Positions 40,561-52,704 are shown, numbered from the stretch's first letter. The stretch is DNA of 64,000 nt from Nageia nagi (GCA_050084985.1 JBITNC010000001.1:180606001-180670000), one strand, 5' to 3'. Notes: generated by a model from the letters alone, not told the origin. Numbers and translations are program-made.

Positions 40561-42169
40561 GGCCTCCATCAGATATTCAAGAGACCATAGCTTTATTTTT
40601 TTATGATATATGTAGAATTATTTTGACATTTGTGTTCATAGGATTCCCATGGTTGCTAAAAATATCATGACTAAAATATGTATTGCATTTGAAAGATAAT
40701 CACAAAGAAATCACTTGCTAAATATAAGAAATTAAATAAGATTTTCAAAGTAAAATTTATTTTATTTTGCATTTAATGAATTAGACTTTATTTTATTTTC
40801 TCCGCAAATGAAATTATTCTATTATTAATTCAAATTGTTAATGGACATTATCACCTCACCACACTTTTATTTGAAAAAAAAGAGGCTTGTGCTTTAGACT
40901 AGATATTTTTAAAAAGGATATTTTGGAACATGATTTTTCTTTAATTATAGATAAGTATACCCTTTTCATGCTAAGGATACGTATGCACCAATACCATAAT
41001 ATGAAGAATTAGGGTTATTTCTTTCAATTTTCTATTTTGCATTAGATCGTTATGTGTAGTGGGAGTAGTTGTTAAAAAAAAAGCATAAAACCCCATAATC
41101 ACTATAATAGATAGCAATAAGCATGGATTTAGCAATGTTGGTTTGTTTCCTATATAATCATAGCTATAAATTGAACAAAACATTGCAGTGGTAACACCAT
41201 ATTGTTGGTTATATGCCTATGTTGGTATTATCTTTGTTATCAAAGGAGTTTGCACATATGCCACAATGTCAAAGGTGATCATGTACAATCATGTTGAAGT
41301 CATAAAGTGTATGAGAAATGTGTTGGAACCTGAAGACTTGAATCTAGGTGTGTACAAGGTATGCCAAGTGTTTAAGAGATGTAAAACATATTGTGTTAGA
41401 GTTTCAATAGTATTTACTAACAAGATTATGTTGAAGTTCCATCCAAATCAAATGAAGAGGAAAATATTTTTTCTCATAGAATTTGCTTTAAAATGACTTA
41501 TTCTATTCTACTGCCTTTTTGGTGAAACTTGACCTCTTTAGTTCTTTCAGATCTCTACTAGAATCAAAATAATGTTAAAATGGTTGAAGTATAATGTATT
41601 CTTTTTTAGCACCATTCTGAAAAAGTTCATACACTTTATTTCTTTCAAATCTCCACTAAAATCAAATATTATGTTTCCAAGATGTGAAGAAACCTTGATG
41701 ACATTAGTGCCTTTTGAAGTACAAATTTTCTTGTATTACTATTTTTTTGGATATGAATGAGCTTTGTAGACCCAAAAAATGTGTAAATAACAAATAAATA
41801 TAAATGTGGTCTATGAATACAATGAATAACAGCTCTATATCATATTACAAGCAATATACATGAAACATATAAAACTGATATAGAGTGGGAGCTGTAGCCA
41901 ATATATGTGTAATCCTCAAGAGTAGATAATAATGAATATTCAAAGGATCATGATCAAATTTTAGATGATCTCATAATAGATATTTGCTAGAGTGATATCA
42001 TGAGTCATTCCTCAAAGTTTGGACCTCCTGATCTATAAGGTGCATGTTGTTGGCATTGTAGAAGAGATATGTCATTAGCATCATAGAAGAGATACATCAT
42101 TGATGGTGTAGGATCAGTAGTTTCATGTTATGTGCAAGCAAGAGATTACAGAGCTCGGAGAGTTAACAA
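40561..42169. other. No supported gene
   Basis: An open frame at 41,188-41,496 (102 codons, plus; Val/Lys-rich with three spaced Cys residues) has no family resemblance I can defend. The remainder is AT-rich filler between two related LTR remnants. TAGAAGAGATAYRTCATTRG is repeated twice near 42,060-42,100. Confidence 0.3.
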
Positions 42170-42511
42170 GTTCTCAAATATAGGTGGCATCAAGAGACAC
42201 TAATGGTTCAATGTTTGGGAAAACCACCTATCAGAGAGATTTGATAGGGATATCAACCTTCACCTCTAGTATTTATAACCTATAAGGAAATAAAAAGGGG
42301 TGAAAGCTGACACATAGCAATAACAATAATCATTTCAATATTCAAGATAACTTAAAATATAAATCATGATATATGATATTACATTTGCCCTAGCACATAG
42401 TATTGCAATATACTAGTATTTTATCTTGATTTATATATTATTCCCTTTGATCATTTAATGTGCTAAATATGATTTATTAAATAAATAATAAATCATTTTT
42501 AGGCATCTACA
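42170..42511 (-). repeat. Minus-strand Gypsy LTR, copy 2
   Basis: Right edge TTTTTAGGCATCTACA followed by TTTTGCCCCTCTTTGG, the closest match to the inverted PPT of the element at 51.8 kb. Similar to 39,540-39,976 with many indels. Confidence 0.6.
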
Positions 42512-44455
42512 TTTTGCCCCTCTTTGGATATGTAATGAAAAGCATTGAAATTGCATAATCCAAAGAAGTTTAGAGAAGAGAAAAATATTTTCAATAGAAA
42601 AGTGGACTACCCTATTTTGATTTATATTTCGAATATGGTATGTTACTTGCCCCCTTTTGGTCTTGGTTGCCTCTAGCTCTTGTCACATCAGGTGATCAAG
42701 CCAAAACTATGAGTCCCTCTATGAGATGAGCAATTGATGTTAATCCTACTCACCCGGACAATACCTGTAGAACAAAACAAAATATACCTACATAGATCAC
42801 ATCTATTAAAGAATAAATAATATAAATAGCAAGGATGAAATAAATATAATATACAATCTATCATTATGCTTGATGTGACTCATAGTGACATAAATAATGA
42901 TAGAAAAATCATAATCTACGAAGAGCAAATGCATGTGTTCTTTGTAATGCCCCATGCTTGCAATATCCAAAATTTATAGAATACTACGATAGACAACTCA
43001 TAGTTTATAAATATACATTCAGTTACTCACGATGGTGATGCCTTGTATCAATATCATATTTGCTCATGGGAAGACCTTGGCTTTGAAATAATGTCAATAT
43101 ATCAACAAATTAGTATATTCAATTTCTACCATTACACCATATATTCAATTGTTCTTTGGTCATTCATTGTAACATCTCAATTTGCATGCATATTCAATAT
43201 AAGTTCATGCCATAACTATCATGAGATGCCTAGAATTGAACGATCATGTTTTTCAATAATATTGATCCTTAACCTTAAAGCAACTCATATGTATGAAGAA
43301 ACCATGTGAATAGGGAAATATTCAACAAAATGACAACATGCCTCAATACCAAAGGATTTATAACAATTAGATGTCATTGGCAGTGTAAACCTTTCAATTT
43401 GCATCATTGAAATTTGAAAGATATTCAATTTACAACCATATATATCACATTTCTTTCACGTGTGAAGAAAATAACAATTCAATTTATCATAGAATTTTTT
43501 AGAAAAATCATTTGATAGCAATATTTATGCATATTTGCAATTTGCATTTGTAAGCTATGTAATATTCCAATAACCATTACTATAAATTAGAGGTAATATG
43601 AAAACATTTTAGTCATTTAAAAGATCATGCAATTTTGTAATTTGTATGCAGTTGGTCATGTTAAAAGTAATACAACTTTTTCCAAAATCAACAGGATCTT
43701 CAATTGACTATAAAACAAGGGTATTCAATTAATAAGGGAATGCATTCAATAGATAAACTTGAAGATGGAAATTTGAAGTATGATTTAAATATAATAACAT
43801 TTTACCAATAAAAATTAATCATGTATATCAACTTTATAAGTGCACTTATCATTCAATAATATGTATGTTAATGCAAATTAAGATAATACAAAAAAAAATC
43901 TAATTTAGGCAATTCCACACTGTTGGTACCGTATAATTTCTATAAATAATTTTAAATAACATAAACATTAAAATTTCAATCATATATAATCAGTAAAGGA
44001 TGAAAATGCATGTATAAACAATTATAGGCTAGTGGCCCCTTAAAGCACACATAAGTCAAGGAAATGGACATCATTGGTGACGTAAAAATAGCATTAGAAT
44101 TTTTTTAAAAAGAAATAATGGACATTTAAAATAATTTGATGCATAATGAACCTATAACATAATGATTTAGGGCACCAATAAGGGAAAAAAATAAAGCCCT
44201 AGAGTTTCAATGTATTTAAGAAATTATAAAAGAAAAACTTTAGTTAAAAAGTACTATTTTAACTTTTTGCCCCCTCTAACTTGGCGTTTTGACTTCCAAT
44301 TTACCTAGTGAAGCCCTACCCACATGCTAACTCATCCTCTAGCTATGCATGATTAGATCTGAGGTTGATTGACTTAGCTTGAACATCATTTTCTCTTGAC
44401 TTTCATTGTGTACACTCATTTTTCATTATTTTACACATCATTTTGATTCCCTAGA
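42512..44455. other. 3' internal remnant, then unassigned AT-rich DNA
   Basis: Bases 42,512-42,820 match 39,977-40,210. Beyond that no gene or repeat is recognised. The frame at 43,043-43,309 is compositionally random. Confidence 0.35.
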
Positions 44456-45063
44456 TGGAGAACAAGGCATGGAGGACACTTGGATGCCCCATTAATGGCC
44501 AAAGAGACCACATAGTAGAGTATCTCCTCTCCCTTCCATATGAGTATGTATTTAGTATCTTTATTTTATATTTTTCATTGATAATTCATGTTTTGATGTT
44601 GTTTAAGTTTGAGGATTCAATATTTTAATTTATCAAAGTAATTTACCATTTTATTTATATGTTATTTCCTTGAAGGAACATAAGGTTCTCATCTAGGGAG
44701 GTCCAATGACCATAACCACCTTAGAGAAGGTGAAGGGTTGACCTAGAACCAACCACATTGATGATATTCTATCCAGATATAGGATAACAGATCTAGCCAT
44801 CATCGAGCATGTGCAGTAGGACTTATCACTATTGACAACATTAATAGAGAGATGAGATCCCAATTGCTGCTCATTTCACCTACCCCTAGGTGAAATGACC
44901 ATCACACTCCTTGATGTCTACCAAATATGGGGGATTCCCATCAAGGGAAGTCTTGTACACTAAAGGGAGCTTTCAGACAACAATGTCCAAGAGTAATAGG
45001 CTCTTTGGTTGATCGAGAAGACAGATCATGATTGGGAGCACCAATCAATGAGGCTAGTAGAGG
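44456..45063 (+). pseudogene. Plant mobile domain (PMD) remnant
   Basis: The start block (44,456-44,545) reads MENKAWRTLGCPINGQRD and VEYLLSLPYE. After an AT-rich gap (perhaps an intron) the frame reads ITDLAIIEHVQ, a stop, DLSLLTTLIER, a stop, then DPNCCSFHLPLGEMTITLLD, VYQIWGIPIKGSLV. The signature 'ALVERW.PET.TFHLP.GEMTITL.DV...LGLP..G' is the plant mobile domain (PF10536) of MAIN/MAIL-type proteins and of many Gypsy and Mutator-like elements. The two stops sit where Gln/Arg (TAG) and Trp (TGA) are expected, consistent with decay by C-to-T or G-to-A change. It abuts the CACTA element but lies on the opposite strand. Whether it came from a host gene or a transposon is open. Confidence 0.75.
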
Positions 45064-46741
45064 TATGTCACATTAAATTATTGTTGTAACACACCATTGA
45101 CTTGTAAGGATCCTTAATTAATTACCTCCATATTAAAACATTATACAATTTAATATAATTATCTTAATTAATCTATCACTAGGATGAGTTCATAGTTGTC
45201 TTATCATTTTATAAGAAAAAAATATTTCAATTTCATCTTCATTATTCCATTGTGCTATTTTTGTAAATATATCATTCATAATTACAACTTATATGGAGTT
45301 AAATATAAATACTATTATCATACTACAAGTAACAAGCAAGCTATGCATATGAAAAGTTCAAGATACTAGTGAAAATCATATCCATCACAATATTATCATT
45401 GTGAATTATTGTCTTCACCAAGACATACAATATGTTTTCCTCTAGGATTACATTTAATTACAAACCACTTTTTATCATCATCAACATCAAGGATGAAATA
45501 TATTTAACTGTAATGTTGTAGTAAAATATAAGGCTCTTTATTATCACGTAAAATGCATGTGGAGTTGATTACAAAGTAATCACTAGTTCTATCATGCAAG
45601 ACTATTCTTCTATAGAGTGTGTCAAACCATTTACATTTAAATACCACACACTAAAATGACCTATAATCCAATTGCATAATTTCTTGAATTTTTCCAAAAT
45701 ATTTTAATTTTCCCTATATTAAGTTTGTATCTCTTAACCTTGCATGAATTTCTTGATCAAATTCAACCATCACTCCATAATCAAATGTTGTTCTTCTCTC
45801 ATCATTCTTTTCTTTTTTAAAGTGTTGACCATATGCCCACATTGCAGGGAAAGATAGTGCCTACACATATTTCAAGAGAAAATGTTATTAATGTCTAAAT
45901 AAATTTACACAAAAAAAATTGAATTTTTATGAAATATTAATAAAATTATTTACCTAAAACTTGCATCCTATAGTAATGTTTAATGCATTTTCATCATCTT
46001 CATCTAATTTTCCTCCAACAACTTCTTTCATTTCAATTTCACTCTTCATCTATGACCTTGGACATTCTTGTGGCCAATTTTCCTCTCTTAGATATTCAGG
46101 TAGACTAAATGTACCTCTTTGATTTTGTCTATAAAATAAGACATGTTCTTTCTCAATTTCCCTTCTTTTAGTTTGGTACAACTCGATCCAATTTTCACAA
46201 CATCCATAATGCATCATGATAAATCAATTTATAGATTCATGAAGGTCATAATTTGTAAATTCATAATACCATAATTCAAACTTGTTAGCTAGTACGTAAG
46301 CATTTATACAATTTATAAATCCAAAGTGCATGTACATATCTAAAATATAGTTAATATCTCTAAGAGAATATGGTGTTCTGCCTATTTCTAAGATCTCCCT
46401 ATCTAATTTCTCATTATCTTTATCTGCATTCTACATCTTTGGGGAAGTAGGATCTATTCGGGATAAATACTCACTTGCATAGAAAAATGATTCATGTACA
46501 ATGTATCCTTCACCTATAGATCCTTTTGGTCATGAATGTTATCTAACGAATCCCTTTAGAACTTTTAAAAATCTCTCCATAACAAACATGTTTCTAGTCA
46601 TCATAACACATGCCATGTCAATATCATCTACTAGGTGGATCAATAGGTGCACTTGTATGTCCACAAAAATAGGTGGTAATTCTTTTTCTAATTTACAAAC
46701 AATTTCAATAATATCTCTATGCAATTGATCTATTGCAACCA

Positions 46742-47060
46742 CATGTATCTCCTTTAAAGATCACCACCTATTCATGGAAATATAGTATAGTTAAAATATT
46801 GCACATCAGAATGCATAAAATATTAGAAAATAAGAATAAATGCATGTTATATTATTTTTCATAGAGGCATACTATAACATAACATACCTTAGAAATAATG
46901 GTAGCCGATCGATTGCATATCTAAGATCAACATGTAAACCTTCACATCCATGAATTGCAATTGGAAAAATATGTTGTAAAAAGTATAAGTGTAAATATAA
47001 TATATATTGTTATTTTTATGGAAAATATGAAAAACATAATATGATGTCAATACCTTCATG
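46742..47060. other. Intron-like gap inside the CACTA transposase
   Basis: AT-rich sequence between the block ending at ~47,060 and the DUF4218 core. It is likely an intron, judged by composition and the resumption of coding text on both sides. Confidence 0.4.
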
Positions 47061-47898
47061 AAGTTGTGGTAATCATGATTCTTGAATTCGGTGATTTTAC
47101 CATCACTCCTAAATGCACTTCTTAGATATGATCCATAATCTGTTGGTGTTTTAATGTTTTGAATAAGTTTGTGTAGCTTTTCCACTTCATCTTTTTTTCA
47201 TAATCCATGTTGTTGTAGGTACTTCTTTTCTTTTGTCTTGATAGTAAGTTATCCATAAAGATATCATTTTCTTGATATCTTTTAAATCTTTTCTCATGAC
47301 ATCAGAATATGCTTCTTTGCTTGTTGTATACTAATACAAAGAAGTTGTAACCCTCTTTATAATGTGCATATGATCCATTAAATGTGTCCCTAACAACTCT
47401 TTCCAATATTCCAATGTATAAAAAAATGATAATCTGTTCATTCCTAAAAACATGCAACCGATTCGTAATAAACATTGCATATTTTCAAAATAATAAACAT
47501 ACTATAAATATATTATAAAGTCTAATATTTAACCTAGTGGTAAATCATATTTTCCAAGAATAATCTCATCATCTAACCCTATATAAGTACCTTCATTATG
47601 AGCTCTTTTTCTAACATTTTCCACACATTCATGGTACTTTATGAACTAACTCATAGGATTTTTGTAAATAGGGATAGGGGTTTTATCTATCGGACCATAG
47701 GCTCCATTTTTTTGAAAAGCATGATCCATTGGAAAATATTTTCTATGGCCAATATATTCCATCTTATTCATCTTACTTGAATATCTTGATGGAATATTTT
47801 TCGCACACCATGCATAAACATGATAACCTTTTGTATGAAGACTTGTGATAAAATTAGTTAGGACATGCATATAATTCATATGAATATAAAAAATCAAA

Positions 47899-47920
47899 TA
47901 TATATATATATATATATATA
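47899..47920. repeat. (TA)n microsatellite
   Basis: About 11 TA dinucleotides, in a probable intron of the CACTA transposase. Confidence 0.9.
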
Positions 47921-49020
47921 CATATACCTACACATCCAAAAAGCCTTGGATAATCATGTATAGTCCAACATAATATACCATAATATTTGAATGATATCTA
48001 ATTGATAGGTCTATTTACATCATACATTTGAACTCCTTTCCACAAGAGTTGCAACTCATCAATTACTCATTTAAGGTAGGCATCCATGTGTTTAACCTAT
48101 TTCAATCCATGGACTATAACAGCCAACATCAAATGCTCTTTTCTTATATACATCCATGGAAGTATGTTATATTTGATTATAAAAATAGGCCAATAAGAAT
48201 GAGTGGATGTTTGGTTCAAAAATGGATTGACACCATCCATTGCTAAACCTAACTTGACACTCCTAGGTTCATCCTTAAATTTATTGGGCCACTTTTCTTC
48301 TATATGTTTCATTGCTTTACTATCTGTAGGATAACACAACACACCTTCTTCACTTCTATTTTTTGCATGCCAGTAACAACCTTAGTTGGAGTTTTTTTCC
48401 CTAATTCACTGTATCTTGATTGTTTACACTTTGGACATTCAATATTTGTATCATATTCTTCTCCTCTATAGAGTATGCAATCGTTAATACATTCATGGTA
48501 TGAATTATACTCAACCCCTACATCCTTCATAATGTCACATGTATTTTTGCGTGAATTTGGGATACCATTATCACTTGGTAATAGATTTTCCTTTAGTAAC
48601 CTATAATACCAATAAAAAATTAGAATATCAAAAAATGAAATATCATAAAATAAAATAAAATTCAAACCTCATAAGAGAAGTGAAACTTGTATCTGACCAT
48701 CCATATTTGGCTTTTATATTCATCAGAAGTAGGATTTTTGATAGTATAATTATGTTTGTTCCTTCATATAATTTAGTTTTGGAAGCATTATACATGCTAT
48801 CCCTTTCTAAATCATCATCTCACTTATCATCATCTCTTTCTTCATCATCAATATGAACATAAAGGGACTCAAGTAAACCATCAAGTCCAATTTCTTCATC
48901 AACATTATTATCTACATCATCATCATGAGCAATATTATCCTCTAGTCTTAAATCATCATCATCAGTGCTTGAATCCCACATATGTATTTGAATAGGAGTT
49001 GTTGGATTTGCTTTAGACAT

Positions 49021-49440
49021 AAAATTTGCATATTAATATTCCATCCATGCTTTTCATAGTGTCTTTTTATCATTCCTACTTACATTATTTCAATGCAATG
49101 TTAGTGTAATAGTTATCATTCTTGACTGATCACACTAAGAAGTATTATTTGTTTCTTGTAAAATAAGTTGTTACAAACCTTTAATTTAGAATAAAAAATA
49201 AATGTAAAAAGTAGTGTAAAGTATTTTGATACATCCATTGATACACATTTAGTTCCATAAATATAATTTGAATATCATCCATACATACATATAACAAATT
49301 GATCATGAATACTTATACTTTAATGCATCCATATAAGAAATTGATACATTCATACTGCAACCACATTTTCCATACATACAATTTGAAACATCCATTCATA
49401 CACATGAGTAATATATTAATTTTTATTTTTATTTTTTGGT
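49021..49440. other. Spacer between the CACTA transposase and the SET-like gene
   Basis: AT-rich DNA with recurring ATACATCCAT and CATACATA words. It would hold the transposase promoter if both genes belong to one element. No TATA box can be singled out. Confidence 0.3.
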
Positions 49441-50864
49441 TTTGGTCCTAGGAATTATTACATTCTTAACATCTCTTAATTGCAAAGTTCGTGCCTTACG
49501 TGCTGGAGTAGGTCTCCTATAACTGCAGTGAGCTAGTAGCTCATTACCAACATTAAGAGTTTTAATGGGAACAACAACTATATAATTATTCATTTGTTTA
49601 CCCATTAAATCTTCTTTATCATTAGTACATTGCTGAAATTCATAATTTGGTGCTTATTCTTCACCTACAGAACTATAAATGTATCCAGCTATGTTTTCTT
49701 GTATTCTTGGTCAACCATCAATGTATAAGCGTTTTGACTATTATGGAGGTGGAATATTAGATTCATATGCACATAATCCATATGTGGACCTACTATACAT
49801 ATATCTCACTAATTTTCTCCAAACCTTTGTTGCATAAATTAGACCACAAAATAGTATCAATGGCTCTATCTTGGAACCTAGAGTAACAACCATAGTGCTA
49901 TGTATAAACAAACCAAATCCGGAGCACAAATCAGATGGTTTTATCATGTATCAATGATCACAATAAGGAAAGATCTCATAAGCCTTTGGAAAAAGTATTT
50001 CAGCTAGTCATGCACCATATGCCCCATGATCATATGTATATTGATATTTAAGTTATAGCTTTGGAGGCATGCATATCAAACCCAAATCATGAACATCATC
50101 TTTTGGTAAATCAAATGGCTACTCATATGCATCCTCTACTAATTGATCACGAAGCCATTTTTGAAATCTTATTCTTGTAGGCATCTCTCTAACTTCATCT
50201 GTCAACAAACCTACACATTATTTTTGCTTCATATTCTAGATCTATATATATTGATTTTATTTCGCTTTGTTTGAAAACATTCATTAGATAAGAATACAAG
50301 AATATAATCAAAATATTGATCAATTGATTACCTCATAGGCATCATCATCTTTTGATGATGATGACAAATCATTTATCCTTTGTACATTTTGTTCCTACAA
50401 TGTTAGCAATAAAATAATGTTAAATATTGCACATAATATCATGCATATATGAAAGTGATAATTTAGATGATATTTAATTTCCTTCATAACTACATCTTAT
50501 ATAATAATGGTTAGCTTACCTCATCCTCATCTGATGAGACATCACTCCTCTTCACAGGTTGTCTAGGAAATATCTCAGGCTCTGAATCAGATGATACATC
50601 ACTTCTCAGCCTCCTAATAACTCATGCAGAAAACTTCAACTCTAAATCAAAAAACACATCACTCCTTAGCCTCCTAGTAACTCGTGCAAGTAACTCTAGC
50701 TCTAATTCAGATGACACATCACTCCTCAACCTCCTAGTAACTCTTATAGGTAACTCCGACTTTGAATCAAATGACACATCACTCCTAACAACTTTTTAAC
50801 ATTGAGGTAGTGGCATCTGAATATCTAAATCTGATGATACATAACTCCTTTGCCTTGGTGGCAT
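49441..50864 (-). pseudogene. Spliced gene remnant with a SET-like domain, beside CACTA transposase
   Basis: Exon 1 runs from an ATG at 50,864 to a clean donor at 50,520 (GAG|GTAAGC) and is 115 codons of Ser/Asp/Arg-rich repeats. Exon 2 (~50,393-50,331) reads EQNVQRINDLSSSSKDDDAYE, here listed as EQNVQRIND then LSSSSKDDD, with AG and GT borders in phase. The rest (about 50,200-49,450) stays in one frame with scattered stops: FQKWLRDQLVEDAYE, KPSDLCSGFGLFIHSTMVV, IEPLILFCGLI, then RLYIDG, NIAGYIYSSVGEE, APNYEFQQC and YIVVVPIKTLNVGNELLAH. That succession matches the SET fold: G.G.F at the start, the N...YINSS...PN block of the AdoMet pocket, and the V....I..GEEL end. SET proteins methylate lysines, usually on histones. 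The catalytic Tyr end is CSY here. At least six stops make it inactive. It shares strand and neighbourhood with the transposase, so I infer it belongs to the same transposon. Confidence 0.6.
50533..50800 (-). repeat. ~60 bp coding tandem repeats (20-residue units)
   Basis: Within exon 1 of the SET-like gene, four to five units encode variants of RSDVSSDSELELLARVTRRL, one with a premature stop. The DNA period is about 60 bases, and every unit keeps CATCACTCCT on the plus strand. The sequence would be intrinsically disordered, with alternating acidic/Ser and Arg stretches. Confidence 0.75.
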
Positions 50865-51072
50865 TATATAAGCCAAGTCACTAACCTATTTTACAATTTA
50901 AAGAAAAAAAGAGATTAGTACATGAATAATAAAAAATTTCAAATATTTCAATCTTAGAATTAGAAATATTAAAGTAGTAAAAAATTTTTCAACTACAAAT
51001 ATAAAATGATCATATACATTATATTCTAATATAAAATACATCATCAATCAATAAATCACTAATTTTTTAACA

Positions 51073-51345
51073 TGACCACTAAATTGACTAACCCTACCCC
51101 TAACCCTAATGACTAAAACTAATCTTAACATGACCACTAAATCAACTAACCCTACCCCTAACCCTAATGACTAACACTAATCGTAATGCTAACCCTAACA
51201 TGATCACTAAATCAACTAACCCTAAATACTAACCCTAAACCTAACCCTAATGACTAACACTAATCATGATGCTAACCCTAACATGACCACAAAATCGATT
51301 AATCCTAATAGAAAACCCTACCCCTAACCCTAATGACTAACCCAT
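51073..51345. repeat. Tandem repeats rich in CCCTAA (telomere-like)
   Basis: Four units of 58-82 bases begin CATGACCACTAAATYRACTA and contain clusters of CTAACCCTA, CCCTACCCCTAACCCTAA and TGACTAACACTAATC. Plant telomeres are (CCCTAAA)n; here the motif is mostly CCCTAA, irregular and embedded in a longer unit. It is thus an interstitial minisatellite, not a chromosome end. It lies just upstream of the SET-like gene, where CACTA elements keep subterminal repeats. Confidence 0.7.
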
Positions 51346-51842
51346 TTTCTTTTTTTTTTAATTTTTTAGACACAAAAAAGGATGCAAATTGTGTTGGATT
51401 ACACCAACATGTTAAAAAGTAAAATATCCCCCCTTGTCACTTTCCCTAGACCTATGTTTTTGGTTTTAGGAATACAAATTTGAACTTGTAGCACCAAAAC
51501 ACCAGGTAAGTTCCCTTCTACTTAATTATTTTAGCTTCAAATTCGATTTGTACAAGATTTTAGTTGATTCTAACCTAGGTTTTTCATTTTTTGATAGATT
51601 TAAAAAGAGGGTTTCACATTTTGTGGTTTAAAAAAGGATTTCTCATAAATTTCTCTCTATTATTCCTAATTTATATAAAGTATATATATTCTTAGTTTCA
51701 TATTTCAATTTTCCATACATTTTCAGCAAAATAACTAGGGTTTTTGAAGTTCTTATGAATTTTTTTTAGGAATACTAGGTTTTTTAGTGTATACCATCAA
51801 CAACAATGCATGCTAAATTCAAAAATTAATTTCATATGTTAG
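51346..51842. other. No supported gene
   Basis: AT-rich flank of the Gypsy insertion. Bases GTTAG directly precede its 5' LTR and would be the target-site duplication if they recur beyond the window end. Confidence 0.3.
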
Positions 51843-52682
51843 TGTAGACACCTAAAAATGTCCCTTTTTAACTAGTAAACATTGGAATAATCATAACTCT
51901 TTGTGAAAATATAAAATAGGTTTAAAAACCATATTATTGGATAGCTCTCATCGAGTACATGCAAAATGAGTGGTCACATGACCCCTTTTTGATAAAAATT
52001 GACTATTTGTCGGTCATTTTAATATTGTTATAAAAATTGAAAACCAGTCGCTAGCGACCCAAAACAATCATCGACATTTTGAGATGATCGCCGGCGTCTG
52101 CCTAATAATCGCTGGTGACTCTGTAACAGCCGAACAGAAACCAAAATAGTAAAAGAAAGTTGTAACATCTCATTCTTTCCAAGATGATGTGGATAGAGGG
52201 GGTCAGTTACGACCTACGGTGGCTTTTCACTCCCCCTTACCAGCCTTGGAAAATCTCACCCAAAATCTATAAATACAAGCCAATACAAAGCAATGGGGAC
52301 CCATTTTTGAAGTAGGGTAATGCTGCCAAAATCTTGTGAGCTCATACATTTTCATTGTTTTATGCTAGTTTCAATTTAATACATGTCATACATAGATGCT
52401 TTGATGTTATTGTCTTTTGCATGTGTGTAGGATTTACAGGTTGTCCATATCAAGGAGAGAAGCAAGCAAAGCAAAAAATAATGAAGATCTAATACTCTCA
52501 TTTTGGCAAATGGCATTTGTAAAAGTCCCTTCCAAGGGCAAATTGTATTTTGAGCTGAAAATCAATATCAATTTACAATTACAACATTTCTACCTATTTT
52601 ACATAATTTGAAGTTCAGTGAAAATCTAAGAATAATTATATTTTATGTTATTCTACATTCCAGCTCTATTTTCACTGTAACA
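51843..52682 (+). repeat. 5' LTR
   Basis: Starts TGTAGACACCTAAAAATG and ends CACTGTAACA. The length is 840 bases. It contains a CG-rich patch (52,048-52,130) of CGCTAGCGAC/CGCCGGCG words in otherwise AT-rich sequence. Confidence 0.9.
52268..52275 (+). promoter_or_regulatory. Putative LTR TATA box
   Basis: TATAAATA in the middle of the 5' LTR, preceded by a GC-richer stretch (CTTACCAGCCTTGG). This is the usual place for the U3 promoter; transcription start is inferred ~30 bases downstream. Confidence 0.6.
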
Positions 52683-52683
52683 T

Positions 52684-52704
52684 TCTGGTGCTAGAAGGAG
52701 GGCC
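52684..52704 (+). other. Primer-binding site
   Basis: TCTGGTGCTAGAAGGAGGGC begins immediately after the LTR end. The form TGG(T/C)GCTAGAAGGAGGG is seen next to LTRs of plant Tat-like Gypsy elements. The cognate tRNA was not determined. Confidence 0.65.

Larger units (their letters stand above)
45400..49020 (-). pseudogene. CACTA (En/Spm) TNP2-like transposase remnant
   Basis: Reading the minus strand, an acidic N-terminal segment (49,020-48,820; SSTDDDDLRLEDNIAHDDDV) is followed by the transposase_21 region. That shows NDCILYRGEEYD with CPKCKQSRY (48,500-48,400), then KLGLAMDGVNPF, YWPIFIIKYNILPWMYIRKE (48,340-48,100) and YIGHRKYFPMDHAF (47,770-47,690). Next come LEYWKELLGTHLMDHMHI (47,440-47,380), DYGSYLRSAF and LKNHDYH-like text (47,150-47,060). 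The DUF4218 core follows (46,740-46,440; LPPIFVDIQVHLLIHLVDD, MERFLKVLKGFVR, PKGSIGEGYI), then DUF4216 (45,760-45,420; FKCKWFDTLYRR, DNKEPYILLQ, WFVIKCNPRG). This is the standard order of the CACTA transposase, which binds and cuts terminal inverted repeats in the nucleus. Introns and stops interrupt it, so it is probably inactive. No CACTA terminal inverted repeats could be fixed. Confidence 0.85.

Noticed and set aside
45173-45185. CACTAGGATGAG as the left terminal inverted repeat of the CACTA element
   Set aside because: No matching CTCATCCTAGTG was found at the other side; it may equally be a splice acceptor (ACTAG|GATGAG) of the PMD remnant.
51073-51345. A genuine telomere end or large interstitial telomeric array
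   Set aside because: The CCCTAA words are irregular and embedded in 58-82 bp units with non-telomeric sequence; uninterrupted (CCCTAAA)n is absent.
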